DNA of 42,641 bases. Origin: Alphaproteobacteria bacterium (GTDB taxonomy: Bacteria > Pseudomonadota > Alphaproteobacteria > Rhodobacterales > Rhodobacteraceae). The notes beneath the pieces were generated by a model, which was not told the origin of the DNA, made no database searches, and was given only the letters and a program-made list of their open reading frames with translations. Both the position numbers and the translations under genes were made by a program. Within the stretch, counting starts at the first letter, position 1. Each line of letters opens with the position of its first letter. Location of the stretch: positions 1-42,641 of the forward strand of contig JAUHVK010000035.1 of assembly GCA_030425145.1 (NCBI GenBank), in the 5' to 3' direction. Below, one piece after another: positions 32,897 through 42,283 of this stretch.

Positions 32897-35216
32897 TGCC
32901 GTCGACGCTGTCACAGGCGAGGTCTTTCGGGACGGCTGGAGCCGGATCCGGGGCTCGATGCAGGGGCTGCATGTGGCCAAGCAGAGCCAGCTTGTGCGCG
33001 CGGCAGCCGGGCACCGTCCGGCGGTTTTCAAGGCGATCCGGGGTGGGGGCACGCATACCAAATCGCAGCTGATGAACCAGCTCGATTACCTCACCACCAA
33101 GTCCACCCATATCGTGGACAGTAGCGGGTTCCTGGATGGCAAGGCGAAGCTCGAGGCGGGTGACATCAAGGATCTGACCGAGCGCTTTGCCAAGCGGTGG
33201 GATGCGGGCTTCAAACCCAAGCTTGGGCAGACCACCCACATGCTCATGTCCTTCCCCATCGGCACGCGCGGCGAGGATGTGCGCGACATCGCGACGGATG
33301 TGGCCGAGCGGTTCTTCCAGACGGACGAAGGGCATTTCGATTACATCATCGCGGTGCATGAGGACCGCGATCACCCCCATGCGCATCTGGTGCTGAACCG
33401 CCGCTCGCAAGAAGGCGAGTTCTTTTTCCTCGGGCGCAACCATCGCTTCAACTATGACGACTTCCGCCTCGCCATGGTCGAGGAGGCGGAGAAGTGTGGC
33501 GTGCGCCTCGAGGCCACGCGTCGGGTGGATCGGGGGCTCATGCATTACCCGGCCCGAACCAGCGAGGTCTATGCCGCGAAGGACGAGGGCCGCCCGCCCC
33601 GCGAGCGCGAACGTGTGGGGCAGGACCTGACCCGGACGCTGGCGGAGATCGCCAATACCAGAACCGTCTACCATTCGCTTGCCGCGGAAGCCTCCCGCGA
33701 GGCCCGCGAGGATATTGCCGCAGCCCTCTTCCGCGCGGGCGAGGTGCTGGCGCGGGGCGGGCAGGTGGATCGAACAGGAGATGTCTATATGGCCGAGGAT
33801 CAAAGTTTCGAGGATCTGAGAAGCCTCTATGCGGAGAAGCTCGCACGGGTGCAGGGAATGATCGCCGAGAAGTCTGACGCCGAACGTCCCGTGCTGGAAA
33901 AACGCCTCATCGAGATCCAGACGCAGGTCCAGCACATGCAGCCGCTCGGATTGCGTTCGAACACGCTGTCAGAGACCCCCTCAGAGGGCGGGATCTATTC
34001 CGAGGCCAATATTGACGCCAGCCAGCGCGAGCGACTGGCCGAGCCCGACCTAAGATCGCGCATAGACACCGCCCTGCGCGGAACCGGGATCAGCACAGCG
34101 GAAGTGGTGGCGCGCATCGAGACGGGCGCCTCAAATGCAGCGCTCGAACATCAATGGATCGCAGATGATCTCTCCAAGGTGGCTGAGGCGCGCGATCTGA
34201 ACCTTGAACGCCGCGCCGATCTGGGCCAGGCGCGCGACATTCTCAATGACGTGCATGTCGAACTTGGCACGCTGTTGGAGCGGGAAAACGTGCTGCGCCG
34301 GGACGGCGTCATGGAAGCCGAAGCTGTCAGTGAGCGGTTCCATTATCACGAGGGCGCGGTCCGGATGATGGAAGGGACAATCCGTCAGGAGATGCGCGCA
34401 GACGGTCTGACAACGCAGCAGATCGAGGACCGGGACTGGGAGGTTGCCTCAAGGGCGGAGCGTCGGATCGAGACGGAGCAGCGCATTTATCTCGAGGCGC
34501 ATCCGGACTTGATCGCCCGTCCTGGCGATGTGATCGACCGGTCTGAACCCTACAGGGAGACCATCACCGATGCGGCCCGCGCCAGCGAAATCACGCGCGA
34601 GGTCGACCGGATCATGGAGGCACGCGACCTCCGCACGCCCGTTGCAGATGCTGTCACGGATGACTTCAAGCAGCGCTATCCGGACATGCCGTCCCATCTC
34701 GCCCGTGGGCTCGGCGCGACCTATGCCGCCGTCGTCGAGATCCGGGACACGGAGGCCATCAATCAGGTTCGCCGTGACAACGAGTTGCGCGAGGGGCTTG
34801 GGGTTGGGACACGCGACGAACTGCTCGCAACCCGCGATCAAACTGCGCCGCAGTCTGACCGTACCGACCGTCTCGCAGAGGAGATTGCGCGTGTTCTGGA
34901 CCATGAGCGGGCGGGGGAGTTGTCCGCGCCCTTCGAGACCGAGGCGGAGCGGGACGCCTTCCGCGACGAGATCGCGCGGGCGCTGGACGTTCGCCAACTT
35001 GAGCGGCTCACATCCGGCGATGCCGATGCACTGGACAAGGTTCTCGAGGACCGTCTCGACCGGCTCTATGTCGCCAAGGCCTATCTGCAATCCGATGCCG
35101 CCACGGCCAACACGGAGGCCTTGCGCCAGGTGGTCGATGAACTGGCCGATGCCGAGTATGAAAAACACCGCGCGACAGACGTGGATGGCGAGACCGAGCG
35201 GGGCCAGGTCCATTGA
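32883..35216 (+). CDS. VirD2-like relaxase (MOBP type)
   Basis: The 777-residue start at ATG 32883 overlaps the mobC-like stop (a TTG at 32877 is possible). The relaxase domain covers about 1-230. Y69 in NQLDYLTTKS is the candidate nicking tyrosine, THMLMSFP a conserved strand, and HEDRDHPHAH at 159-168 the three-histidine metal motif. The protein should nick oriT, stay bound to the 5' end and pilot the strand through a type IV secretion system. The long C-terminal region (about 250-777) is charged and helical and probably carries the translocation signal. The stop overlaps the coupling-protein start region. Confidence 0.88.
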   Translation: MRLNDAVDAVTGEVFRDGWSRIRGSMQGLHVAKQSQLVRAAAGHRPAVFKAIRGGGTHTKSQLMNQLDYLTTKSTHIVDSSGFLDGKAKLEAGDIKDLTERFAKRWDAGFKPKLGQTTHMLMSFPIGTRGEDVRDIATDVAERFFQTDEGHFDYIIAVHEDRDHPHAHLVLNRRSQEGEFFFLGRNHRFNYDDFRLAMVEEAEKCGVRLEATRRVDRGLMHYPARTSEVYAAKDEGRPPRERERVGQDLTRTLAEIANTRTVYHSLAAEASREAREDIAAALFRAGEVLARGGQVDRTGDVYMAEDQSFEDLRSLYAEKLARVQGMIAEKSDAERPVLEKRLIEIQTQVQHMQPLGLRSNTLSETPSEGGIYSEANIDASQRERLAEPDLRSRIDTALRGTGISTAEVVARIETGASNAALEHQWIADDLSKVAEARDLNLERRADLGQARDILNDVHVELGTLLERENVLRRDGVMEAEAVSERFHYHEGAVRMMEGTIRQEMRADGLTTQQIEDRDWEVASRAERRIETEQRIYLEAHPDLIARPGDVIDRSEPYRETITDAARASEITREVDRIMEARDLRTPVADAVTDDFKQRYPDMPSHLARGLGATYAAVVEIRDTEAINQVRRDNELREGLGVGTRDELLATRDQTAPQSDRTDRLAEEIARVLDHERAGELSAPFETEAERDAFRDEIARALDVRQLERLTSGDADALDKVLEDRLDRLYVAKAYLQSDAATANTEALRQVVDELADAEYEKHRATDVDGETERGQVH

Positions 35217-35224
35217 GCGCCGCC

Positions 35225-37225
35225 ATGGGAAAAGCGCGGATCGCGACCGGTGTGCTTCTCGTCACGCTGGTGACCGGGGCCATGGGCTATACCATCGCCT
35301 CGGCGGTGCTCTCTTATCAGGATCTCGGCTTCGGGGCCGAGATCGACTTTGCCTATATGGCGCAGAATTATCTGGCGATCCTCGATCGCCGCCCGGAGGA
35401 CGCGCAACTCATCCACCTGATCATCGGCAGCTTTGCCGCCGCCGGAATGATGCTGAGCCTCGCTCTGTCGGGATCGGCCCTCACACGCTTTGGTCAGACC
35501 CATTGGCAGACCTCCCGCGAGATGAAGGCCAATGGGTTCTTCGGCGCGCCCGGGACGGGATTCATCCTCGGTAAACTTGGGGCGCCGGGCTCCCGCGCGA
35601 AATACATCTGCTCGACGGTCTTTCCCCATGCGCTGATCGTGGCCCCCACGGGTCGCGGCAAGACCACGGGTTTTGTCATTCCGAACCTGCTCACCTGGCA
35701 AGGCTCTGCCGTGACGCTCGATGTGAAGGGCGAGTGTTTCGAGGCCACGGCGCGGCACCGCGCAGCCCAGGGCGACAAGGTCTATCGCTTTGCTCCCACG
35801 GATTGGGAGAGCAAGCGCACCCATCGCTATAACCCGCTCCTGCGTATCTTCGAGCTGAAAGATCCTGCGCGCCAGCAGATGGAACTGCAGCTCTTGGCGA
35901 CGCTGTTCCTGCAGAGTGACAACGACCGGGTGCAGGGCCTCCTCAAGGGCGGGATCGATCTCTTCGTGGCGGCAGGGCTTTTGGCCTTCCAGCGCAAGCG
36001 CCCGACCTTGGGCGAGATTTACCGCATCGCTGCCTCGGGCGGGAACAAGCAGAAGGAGTATTTTGCGCGCGGCCACGAGGTGGAGAACAGGGCCGCCAAG
36101 CTGATCTTCACGCGTCTGGCCTCGACCAACAACGACACGCTGACCTCATACGTTTCGCTCCTGATGACCTCGGGGCTCGATCAATGGCAGAACCCTGCGA
36201 TCGATGAGGCGACGGCGGTGTCGGACTTTGATTTCCGGACGATCCGCAAGAAACCCTTCTCGGTCTATCTCGTGGTCCAGCCGCTTATGGTGAAGCCCCT
36301 CGCGCCCCTCATCCGCCTCTTTTTCTCCGATCTCCTCTCGGCCATGCAGGAAAAGGACCCAGGGCCGGATGAGCCTTGGCCGGTGATGATCATGCTCGAC
36401 GAGTTCAATCGTTTGGGCAAGATGCCCATCGTGGTCGAGAGCATCGAGACCCTGCGGACGTATCGCGGTCACCTCGCCGTGGTTACCCAAACCATCCCCG
36501 CCCTTGATGAAATCTATGGCGAGAACACCCGCCGAGCCCTGCAGGGCAACGCGGGCGTGAAGCTCTACCTCACGCCCTCGGATGAAAAAACCGTCGAAGA
36601 GCTGAGCAAGGCGGTTGGCAAGACCACGAAGACCGTCATCACGCGTTCGCAGTCCATCGGCAAGAACCCATTCGAGGGCCGTAGCCAATCCACACGGACC
36701 GAAGAAAGCTCCTTGCTCCCCGAAGACGAGGCGCGCCGCCTGCCGCTCGACGAGATCGTCATGGTCATCGATGCGCAGATGCCCGTACGTGCGAAGAGAA
36801 TCCAGTATTTTGACGATCGGCTGTTCAAGGCGATCCACGCGGCGCAGACGGGCGAGTTGCCGTTCCCGGAACCGGGGGGAGGTGGGTCGCAGGGCACGCT
36901 GCCGCTGAGCATGCGCGCCATGCCGATGACACAGCCACCGGACGGCCCCCGTGGTTCTGAAGCTGATGTGGAGCGGGCACGCGAGGGCGTTGACGGTCAA
37001 CCGTCAGGGCAATCTGATGTAGTTCCAAAGAAGACCGCGCCTGTCGTTCAAGCCGTTATCGCCGAGGAACAGCGCCAGATGGAGATGGATTTTGGGGGAC
37101 AGCTTGCGGATGCCGAGACAGTGGGGGTGGATGATGAGGCGCAGATGCGCTCTGCCGTTGATGGCTTGGACGATATGGAAGCGATGCTGCGAGAGGGGGA
37201 TGTCGAAAAGCTGGTTGCTCGATAG
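35225..37225 (+). CDS. virD4: VirD4/TraG-type coupling protein
   Basis: The 666-residue inner-membrane ATPase links the relaxosome to the secretion channel. Two membrane segments (about 8-30 and 64-84) are followed by Walker A APTGRGKTTG at 140-149 and Walker B VMIMLDEFNRLG at about 387-398, as in VirD4/TraG. The ATG at 35225 is preferred to the TTG at 35213, which overlaps the relaxase stop. The last 100 residues are acidic and low in complexity. No VirB genes occur in the window, so the channel must be encoded elsewhere on the plasmid or supplied by another element. Confidence 0.92.
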   Translation: MGKARIATGVLLVTLVTGAMGYTIASAVLSYQDLGFGAEIDFAYMAQNYLAILDRRPEDAQLIHLIIGSFAAAGMMLSLALSGSALTRFGQTHWQTSREMKANGFFGAPGTGFILGKLGAPGSRAKYICSTVFPHALIVAPTGRGKTTGFVIPNLLTWQGSAVTLDVKGECFEATARHRAAQGDKVYRFAPTDWESKRTHRYNPLLRIFELKDPARQQMELQLLATLFLQSDNDRVQGLLKGGIDLFVAAGLLAFQRKRPTLGEIYRIAASGGNKQKEYFARGHEVENRAAKLIFTRLASTNNDTLTSYVSLLMTSGLDQWQNPAIDEATAVSDFDFRTIRKKPFSVYLVVQPLMVKPLAPLIRLFFSDLLSAMQEKDPGPDEPWPVMIMLDEFNRLGKMPIVVESIETLRTYRGHLAVVTQTIPALDEIYGENTRRALQGNAGVKLYLTPSDEKTVEELSKAVGKTTKTVITRSQSIGKNPFEGRSQSTRTEESSLLPEDEARRLPLDEIVMVIDAQMPVRAKRIQYFDDRLFKAIHAAQTGELPFPEPGGGGSQGTLPLSMRAMPMTQPPDGPRGSEADVERAREGVDGQPSGQSDVVPKKTAPVVQAVIAEEQRQMEMDFGGQLADAETVGVDDEAQMRSAVDGLDDMEAMLREGDVEKLVAR

Positions 37226-37473
37226 CGTGGTGTGCATCGCCATCTTTCAGGGACGGCGGATAGCTGCCGTTCGCTGCAGGTGCAAAAGGATGTTCTGCTC
37301 AATAAGCAAGCGGTCGTTGGCTCAGTAAGCGAAGCTGTCTATGCCGCAGCTCTTCAGATTGACTTTTGCGTTCGACTGGAACAAATTAAGAACATATCAT
37401 CCTTCATGCACCAGAAAATGTTGGCACAGCCGATCGAGTGTGCTTTACATGAACAAAAATTGAGGTTTGGGCA

Positions 37474-38676
37474 TTGCCAACTTTTTTTGAGTTTTTCGCT
37501 GGCGGAGGGATGGTCCGTGCCGGTTTGGGAGCAGGTTGGACCTGCAAATTTGCGAACGACTTCGATGCGAAAAAGGGCAGCGCGTATGCCGAGAATTGGG
37601 GTGCCGACCATCTGATCGTCGATGATGTTAGAAATGTGGGTCTTGCTGATCTGCCTGGAGTGGCGGACTTGGTCTGGGGTTCGTTTCCGTGTCAGGATTT
37701 GTCTCTCGCCGGTGGTGGTGCTGGGCTGAAGGGTGACCGTAGCGGTACTTTCTACCCCTTCATGTCGATAATGCGCGAGCTCAACGAAGGTGGCAGAGCA
37801 CCTAAGATCATAGCCTTGGAAAATGTTGTTGGTACGCTCACTTCGCATGGGGGCTCAGACTTCCAAGCCATTTGTCGGGTCTTAAAGGAGCTAGGCTATC
37901 GATTTGGAGCCTTTGTGGCGGACGCCGCCTTGTTTGTACCTCAAAGCAGGCCGCGTCTTTTTGTAATCGCGGTTCATAATAGCGTGACCATTCCGCTTGG
38001 TCTTCAAGGTAGTAGCCCAGAACATCCGTGGCATACCTCGGCGCTGAAACGAGCATTCGAAAACTTACCTCGAGAATTCCGCGAAGATTGGATTTGGTGG
38101 TCCATGCCCAAACCTAGAAAGAGGACCTTAGATTTCGCAGATCTTGTCGAAGATCGGCCGGATAGCGTTGAATGGCATTCTTCTGCAGAGACAACGGCGC
38201 TGCTTTCCATGATGAGTGAGGTTAATCTTGCAAAGGTCGAGACGGCCAAAGCAGCCAAGAAACGAATGGTTGGCACCATCTATAAGCGGACTAGATGGGA
38301 ACACGGCATTAAGGTTCAACGCGCAGAAATCCGTTTCGATGATATAGCTGGATGTTTGAGAACGCCCGCCGGGGGCTCTTCTCGGCAGCTGATTATGATT
38401 GTTGAAGGCAAAAAGATTAGGTCTCGACTCATATCGACGCGTGAAACCGCTCGGTTGATGGGTTTGTCTGATAGCTATAAATTGCCTGAAAAGTACAATC
38501 AGGCATATCATTTGACAGGTGACGGGGTTGCCGTGCCAGTAGTTCGACATATTGCGAAAAGCATCTTCGAGCCAATCGTCAAGTGCAAAGGCAATGATGG
38601 GGATTTTACGAATGACCGGGGCAACACCATGCAAGAAGAATGCTGCCCTGAAGGCACAAGTTTCCGAACTAGCTGA
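37474..38676 (+). CDS. 5-methylcytosine DNA methyltransferase
   Basis: The 400-residue protein starts at TTG 37474 with TGAGG upstream. Motif I is FFAGGG at 7-12, the catalytic loop GSFPCQDLSLAGG has P72-C73, and ENV is at 116-118. QSRPRLF is at 157-163, and TGDGVAVPVVRHIA at the C-terminus is motif X. It methylates C5 of cytosine in an unknown recognition sequence. The target-recognition part (about 170-330) is not one I recognise. It opens the AT-richer cassette and overlaps the next gene by over 60 bp, as methylase-endonuclease pairs often do. The start is rare (TTG), which may lower expression. Confidence 0.92.
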   Translation: MPTFFEFFAGGGMVRAGLGAGWTCKFANDFDAKKGSAYAENWGADHLIVDDVRNVGLADLPGVADLVWGSFPCQDLSLAGGGAGLKGDRSGTFYPFMSIMRELNEGGRAPKIIALENVVGTLTSHGGSDFQAICRVLKELGYRFGAFVADAALFVPQSRPRLFVIAVHNSVTIPLGLQGSSPEHPWHTSALKRAFENLPREFREDWIWWSMPKPRKRTLDFADLVEDRPDSVEWHSSAETTALLSMMSEVNLAKVETAKAAKKRMVGTIYKRTRWEHGIKVQRAEIRFDDIAGCLRTPAGGSSRQLIMIVEGKKIRSRLISTRETARLMGLSDSYKLPEKYNQAYHLTGDGVAVPVVRHIAKSIFEPIVKCKGNDGDFTNDRGNTMQEECCPEGTSFRTS

Positions 38677-39472
38677 AGTCTTAAAGACACAAGCCCACAC
38701 CTTGGGCAATCACGGACTAGACGAGCACGAGTTCTACAATAGCGGTTTGTTCAGGGGAGCGGTTGAGCAGATCCGCGGCGAGTTTGTCGCGTCGATGACA
38801 CCTAAGCGCGAGTTTGTGGCTCATGTATTGAACCACATGGCGGACGAAGGGCACATAAAGGATTGGCTCTCTGCAGGGGCGGCAAACAGACACGACTACT
38901 CCGTTACTTTGAATGACGGCTCAACAGCAGCCATTGAGCTCAAGGGCTGTTTGGACGGGAACAACACAAACATTTTCACCAGGCCGCCACACGCTGATGA
39001 GTTTATCATCTGGTCGGTGTGCACCAACGCTTCGGCGGACCCAGAGAAAAATGTCTGGTCTGGACTCCACACTCGGCTCAGCGCCGAAATGATTGACAGA
39101 GATCAACGGATCGACGGAGTAGTAGTCTGGGACTTTGTCTGCGGAACAGTTGGAAGACCCTGTCCGAAATTGTTGAGTTCTCCTGAGCGCGTTCAGCAGA
39201 TTGGACCTTACGCTTTACCACCGCCTTGTATCTATATGTTCCCTTCGACGGTGCCGTCTCCTCGCAATAATCCGCAGCCGAAACCTCAGCCTATTGAGAA
39301 GGTCGGGATACTCTCCGCTATGCACAGGTGTTTCGGCGGGCGGGAGGCGGAGATCTTTGATGTACACTTCTCTGCTCGCTATGAAGGAGCGGACCTCCAA
39401 AGGATGACGCGTATCGAAAAAGACGGCACCATGATGAGGGAGTCTGGGTTTACGTCAATTAAGAGGCAATAA
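38594..39472 (+). CDS. probable restriction endonuclease, PD-(D/E)XK type
   Basis: The ATG at 38594 (alternatives 38597, 38612) gives 292 residues inside the end of the methylase gene. A helical N-terminal part is followed by RHDYSVTLNDGSTAAIELKG, where D108, E115 and K117 form a D-Xn-E-x-K nuclease core. Residues after it (ADEFIIWSVCTN and RIDGVVVWDFVCG) continue an alternating beta-alpha core. Tight coupling to the 5mC methylase strongly suggests the cognate endonuclease of a type II-like system. I cannot name its specificity or family. It is followed by a GHKL ATPase gene that may be part of the same restriction machinery. Confidence 0.7.
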   Translation: MMGILRMTGATPCKKNAALKAQVSELAEVLKTQAHTLGNHGLDEHEFYNSGLFRGAVEQIRGEFVASMTPKREFVAHVLNHMADEGHIKDWLSAGAANRHDYSVTLNDGSTAAIELKGCLDGNNTNIFTRPPHADEFIIWSVCTNASADPEKNVWSGLHTRLSAEMIDRDQRIDGVVVWDFVCGTVGRPCPKLLSSPERVQQIGPYALPPPCIYMFPSTVPSPRNNPQPKPQPIEKVGILSAMHRCFGGREAEIFDVHFSARYEGADLQRMTRIEKDGTMMRESGFTSIKRQ

Positions 39473-39521
39473 CCTTGCAGTGCACATTCGTTCATGATGC
39501 AATTTTAGGATACGTTTTTCA

Positions 39522-41618
39522 ATGAGTAGCGACAGCGATGCTGAACTTCGGTTTTCCCATAATGTAATCGAGCACCTAGGAATAAAGCTCTACAAGAACA
39601 AGACGGGGAATGTTCTCGCAGAGTTATTGGCGAATTGCTGGGATGCGGATGCAAAGAATGTAGAGATTACTTTAGACCAAAACGGTGGTCTTTTGGGCAA
39701 CGGGTGTATCATAATCAGCGACGACGGTTGCGGCATGTCATACGCCAAGATCAAGGATCATTACCTCCACGTTGGAAAGCCCAAACGCCGCAGGCCAAGC
39801 GAAACCTCGGCAGGCGGACGAAAGCCAATGGGACGAAAGGGCCTTGGAAAGCTCGCGCCCTTTGGGATTGCGAGAGTAGTGGATGTCGCAACTATCTCGG
39901 ATGGAGTCCTGAACTGGTTTACCTTGGACCTCGATGAAATCCTCAAAGCCGGAGAACAAGGGGCCTACCCACCCAAATTTCACGTCCGGGAAGCAGAACT
40001 AAGTTCTGGTATTGCCTGGGAAGACGACTACATCTCCAAGCGAGTGGCGGGCTTTGTGGAACTATGCCTCGATGACGCTGAAAAGACTGGTACGCTTGTT
40101 ATCTTGTCATCGATTGATGCAAATCATCTTCCATCAAAAAGCGAAGTTGCATCGGAGCTCGGAAGTCGTTTCACAGTTGTCTTGTTGCGCGATGACTTTG
40201 TCGTTTCGATTGATGGTGACCGTTTAAGCGAAGCTGAAGCACTGCCGAAGTTTGAATTTCGGATTCCGGAGGGAAGTGGGCAGATCACCGAAAATGTGGG
40301 CGGCAAAGAGGTCAAATTCTGGGTGGGTTTTGTCGAAAAAGCGGAATGGTCTTCAGACCAGGCCGGAGTAGGCGTGTTCGCGCATAACAAAATCGCCCAG
40401 TCTCGGCCTTTCTTCTTCGGATCAAAAGGCAAGGAGGTCTTTCAGCGCTATCTGTACGCAGTAGTGGAAGCCGATTGGATCGATGAAGTTGAGAATGATT
40501 TGATCTCGACCGATAGGACGTCGGTGGACTGGAGCCATGCTGAACTGAGCGAATTCTATGCTTGGGGTCAAGCGAAGGTGGGTAGCTGGATATCTCAATA
40601 CGAGAAGCACAGAAAGAGTAAGCAAGATCAGGAAGTTAGAAACCAAGCGGCCGTTCTGCGATCTAGTGGCAGCGTCAACACATATTCTCCCTCGGAGAAT
40701 GAGCAAATTGTTGGTTTGGTTTCTGACGCCACGAGAGCCATTGGAAAAACAAAGTCAGCAGAGCAGACGCGTGAAGAATTGTTGATCGCCGTTTCTAAAG
40801 CTTGGATCAACCAACCAACCCGTCAATTTCTTGGAGATCTTTGGGCAAGCCTATTGGAAGCCGATGCTTCTCCTGATCAAATAGGCCGAGTTGTCGAGCA
40901 GCTTTCCTCTCATTCTGTACCGGAAAAGATGGGGCTAGCCCTCACATTTTCGCAGCGAGCATTCGCACTGACGGTTTTGCATGATCTCGTACACCAGCGG
41001 TCCGAAACGGACTTGCAGAAACTTGTTACTGAGTTTCCCTGGATACTGCAGCCTCGCGGTGACCTCCTGACGGCAGACCGACATCTTAAGACGACGATTG
41101 ATGCAGCTGCTGCCGCAGCTGATGACGCGGGTCGCTACGATCCCGCGCAGCTTATCCAAGGGATGTCGGCGGAACAGCGAGCCGACTTTGTCTTTTTGAC
41201 CTCACCGAACGACCAGACAATAAAGGTCGTTGAAATCAAGAAACCAGACCTACCACTTGGCGTGGAGCAAGAGAGACAGCTCGTCGCCTACTTGGATTTC
41301 ATCCAAGCGCAGCGTGCTGAGGCACAGCTCTCGGGGATTTTGGTTGGTAACACGACAAACTTCAAAGCGAATGACAGGCGAATCCGAGCGATGACGTGGA
41401 GTGAAGTATTCCTAGAGTGCCGCGCGGCTTACGTGGACCTGCTTGCAAGCATGTTGGAGATTGCAGACATCGAAGGTGGCGATACACGTCTGAGGATCAT
41501 TAAGGAGATCGGTGGTGATCGGACATGGGAGTTGCTCCGAAAGCTCTCTGAGACTGACGAAGCGCTCTCGGACCTATTTCGTCAGTTTGATGCTCACCTA
41601 CCGAAAGCGGCAAGTTAA
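39522..41618 (+). CDS. MORC/MutL-like GHKL ATPase with C-terminal nuclease-like domain
   Basis: The 698-residue protein begins with a GHKL ATPase: AELLANCWDADA (N38, D41, D43), SDDGCGM at 66-72, and GRKGLGKLAPFGIA at 104-117. The middle resembles the S5/transducer region. The C-terminal part has EFPWILQPRGDLLTADRHLK, then RADFVF with D555 and VVEIKKPD with E571 and K573. That is a PD-(D/E)XK core of the kind seen in DUF4263/Shedu-like nucleases. MORC-like GHKL ATPases linked to 5mC methylases and endonucleases are a known group of restriction systems. ATP-driven clamp action plus DNA cleavage is the likely mechanism. Confidence 0.82.
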   Translation: MSSDSDAELRFSHNVIEHLGIKLYKNKTGNVLAELLANCWDADAKNVEITLDQNGGLLGNGCIIISDDGCGMSYAKIKDHYLHVGKPKRRRPSETSAGGRKPMGRKGLGKLAPFGIARVVDVATISDGVLNWFTLDLDEILKAGEQGAYPPKFHVREAELSSGIAWEDDYISKRVAGFVELCLDDAEKTGTLVILSSIDANHLPSKSEVASELGSRFTVVLLRDDFVVSIDGDRLSEAEALPKFEFRIPEGSGQITENVGGKEVKFWVGFVEKAEWSSDQAGVGVFAHNKIAQSRPFFFGSKGKEVFQRYLYAVVEADWIDEVENDLISTDRTSVDWSHAELSEFYAWGQAKVGSWISQYEKHRKSKQDQEVRNQAAVLRSSGSVNTYSPSENEQIVGLVSDATRAIGKTKSAEQTREELLIAVSKAWINQPTRQFLGDLWASLLEADASPDQIGRVVEQLSSHSVPEKMGLALTFSQRAFALTVLHDLVHQRSETDLQKLVTEFPWILQPRGDLLTADRHLKTTIDAAAAAADDAGRYDPAQLIQGMSAEQRADFVFLTSPNDQTIKVVEIKKPDLPLGVEQERQLVAYLDFIQAQRAEAQLSGILVGNTTNFKANDRRIRAMTWSEVFLECRAAYVDLLASMLEIADIEGGDTRLRIIKEIGGDRTWELLRKLSETDEALSDLFRQFDAHLPKAAS

Positions 41619-41722
41619 TGACAGTTACGCGCTAGAGCGCGTATCCTGCAATGTGAATAATTCACCAGCGCACGGCTTTGCTCAATACGGAATGCATGGC
41701 CTCCTGGAAAATGGATTGATTG

Positions 41723-42283
41723 ATGCCTTTTGAATTAGACGAGCTTGAATGTAACATTTTCGGGGATTTCAAAGCTGGAGACAACGCCGGTTACAACTCT
41801 GAGCTTCTGAGTAATTTGGTGGAAGCGAACGAAGGCGGCAAGTTCAACAAGCCCATTCTTCTCCAAGCGGCCTCGTTGATTGAGGTCGCCGCCATTCAAA
41901 TCTTCTACCGGGCTCAAAACTATAATCTTGAAGGCGTTCCGAACGTGTCGGAAGCAGATCGACAAGAGATCGAAGACAAGCAAATCGATAAATTTGCTGT
42001 GGTGATCGACAACTTGCGAAAATATCACATCTTAGATGGAATGGATGCGGACATTTATGACGAACTTCATAAGCTCCGAAAATATCGAAACAAAATCCAC
42101 ATCCAGTCGAACGTGAACATTCCGAACGTTCACCGAGATGAGGATCGTGTGTTCACAGATGCCAAGACACGATGGGCAGTCGATCTGAACTGGCGAGTCC
42201 TATCATATCTTGCGGAGCACTATTCTCGTCCAGTTCACATTCAAGGATTTGTTCAGCCACTCAGATTGCCCAAGTTAGCTTGA
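41723..42283 (+). CDS. HEPN-like hypothetical protein of the restriction cassette
   Basis: The 186-residue helical protein starts at the ATG 41723 and lies 104 bp after the GHKL ATPase gene in the same direction. LHKLRKYRNKIHIQ at 115-128 resembles the HEPN R-x(4-6)-H signature (R119 or R122 with H126), but the spacing is imperfect. The sequence otherwise contains long amphipathic helices (LLQAASLIEVAAIQIFYRAQ). It could be a toxin or RNase activated when the restriction system fails, or a structural partner. Its composition matches the cassette, so it was probably acquired with it. Confidence 0.6.
   Translation: MPFELDELECNIFGDFKAGDNAGYNSELLSNLVEANEGGKFNKPILLQAASLIEVAAIQIFYRAQNYNLEGVPNVSEADRQEIEDKQIDKFAVVIDNLRKYHILDGMDADIYDELHKLRKYRNKIHIQSNVNIPNVHRDEDRVFTDAKTRWAVDLNWRVLSYLAEHYSRPVHIQGFVQPLRLPKLA

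Noticed and set aside
32787-33935. Leftward 382-codon frame opposite the relaxase
   Set aside because: It is antisense to the conserved relaxase domain and has no recognisable motif.
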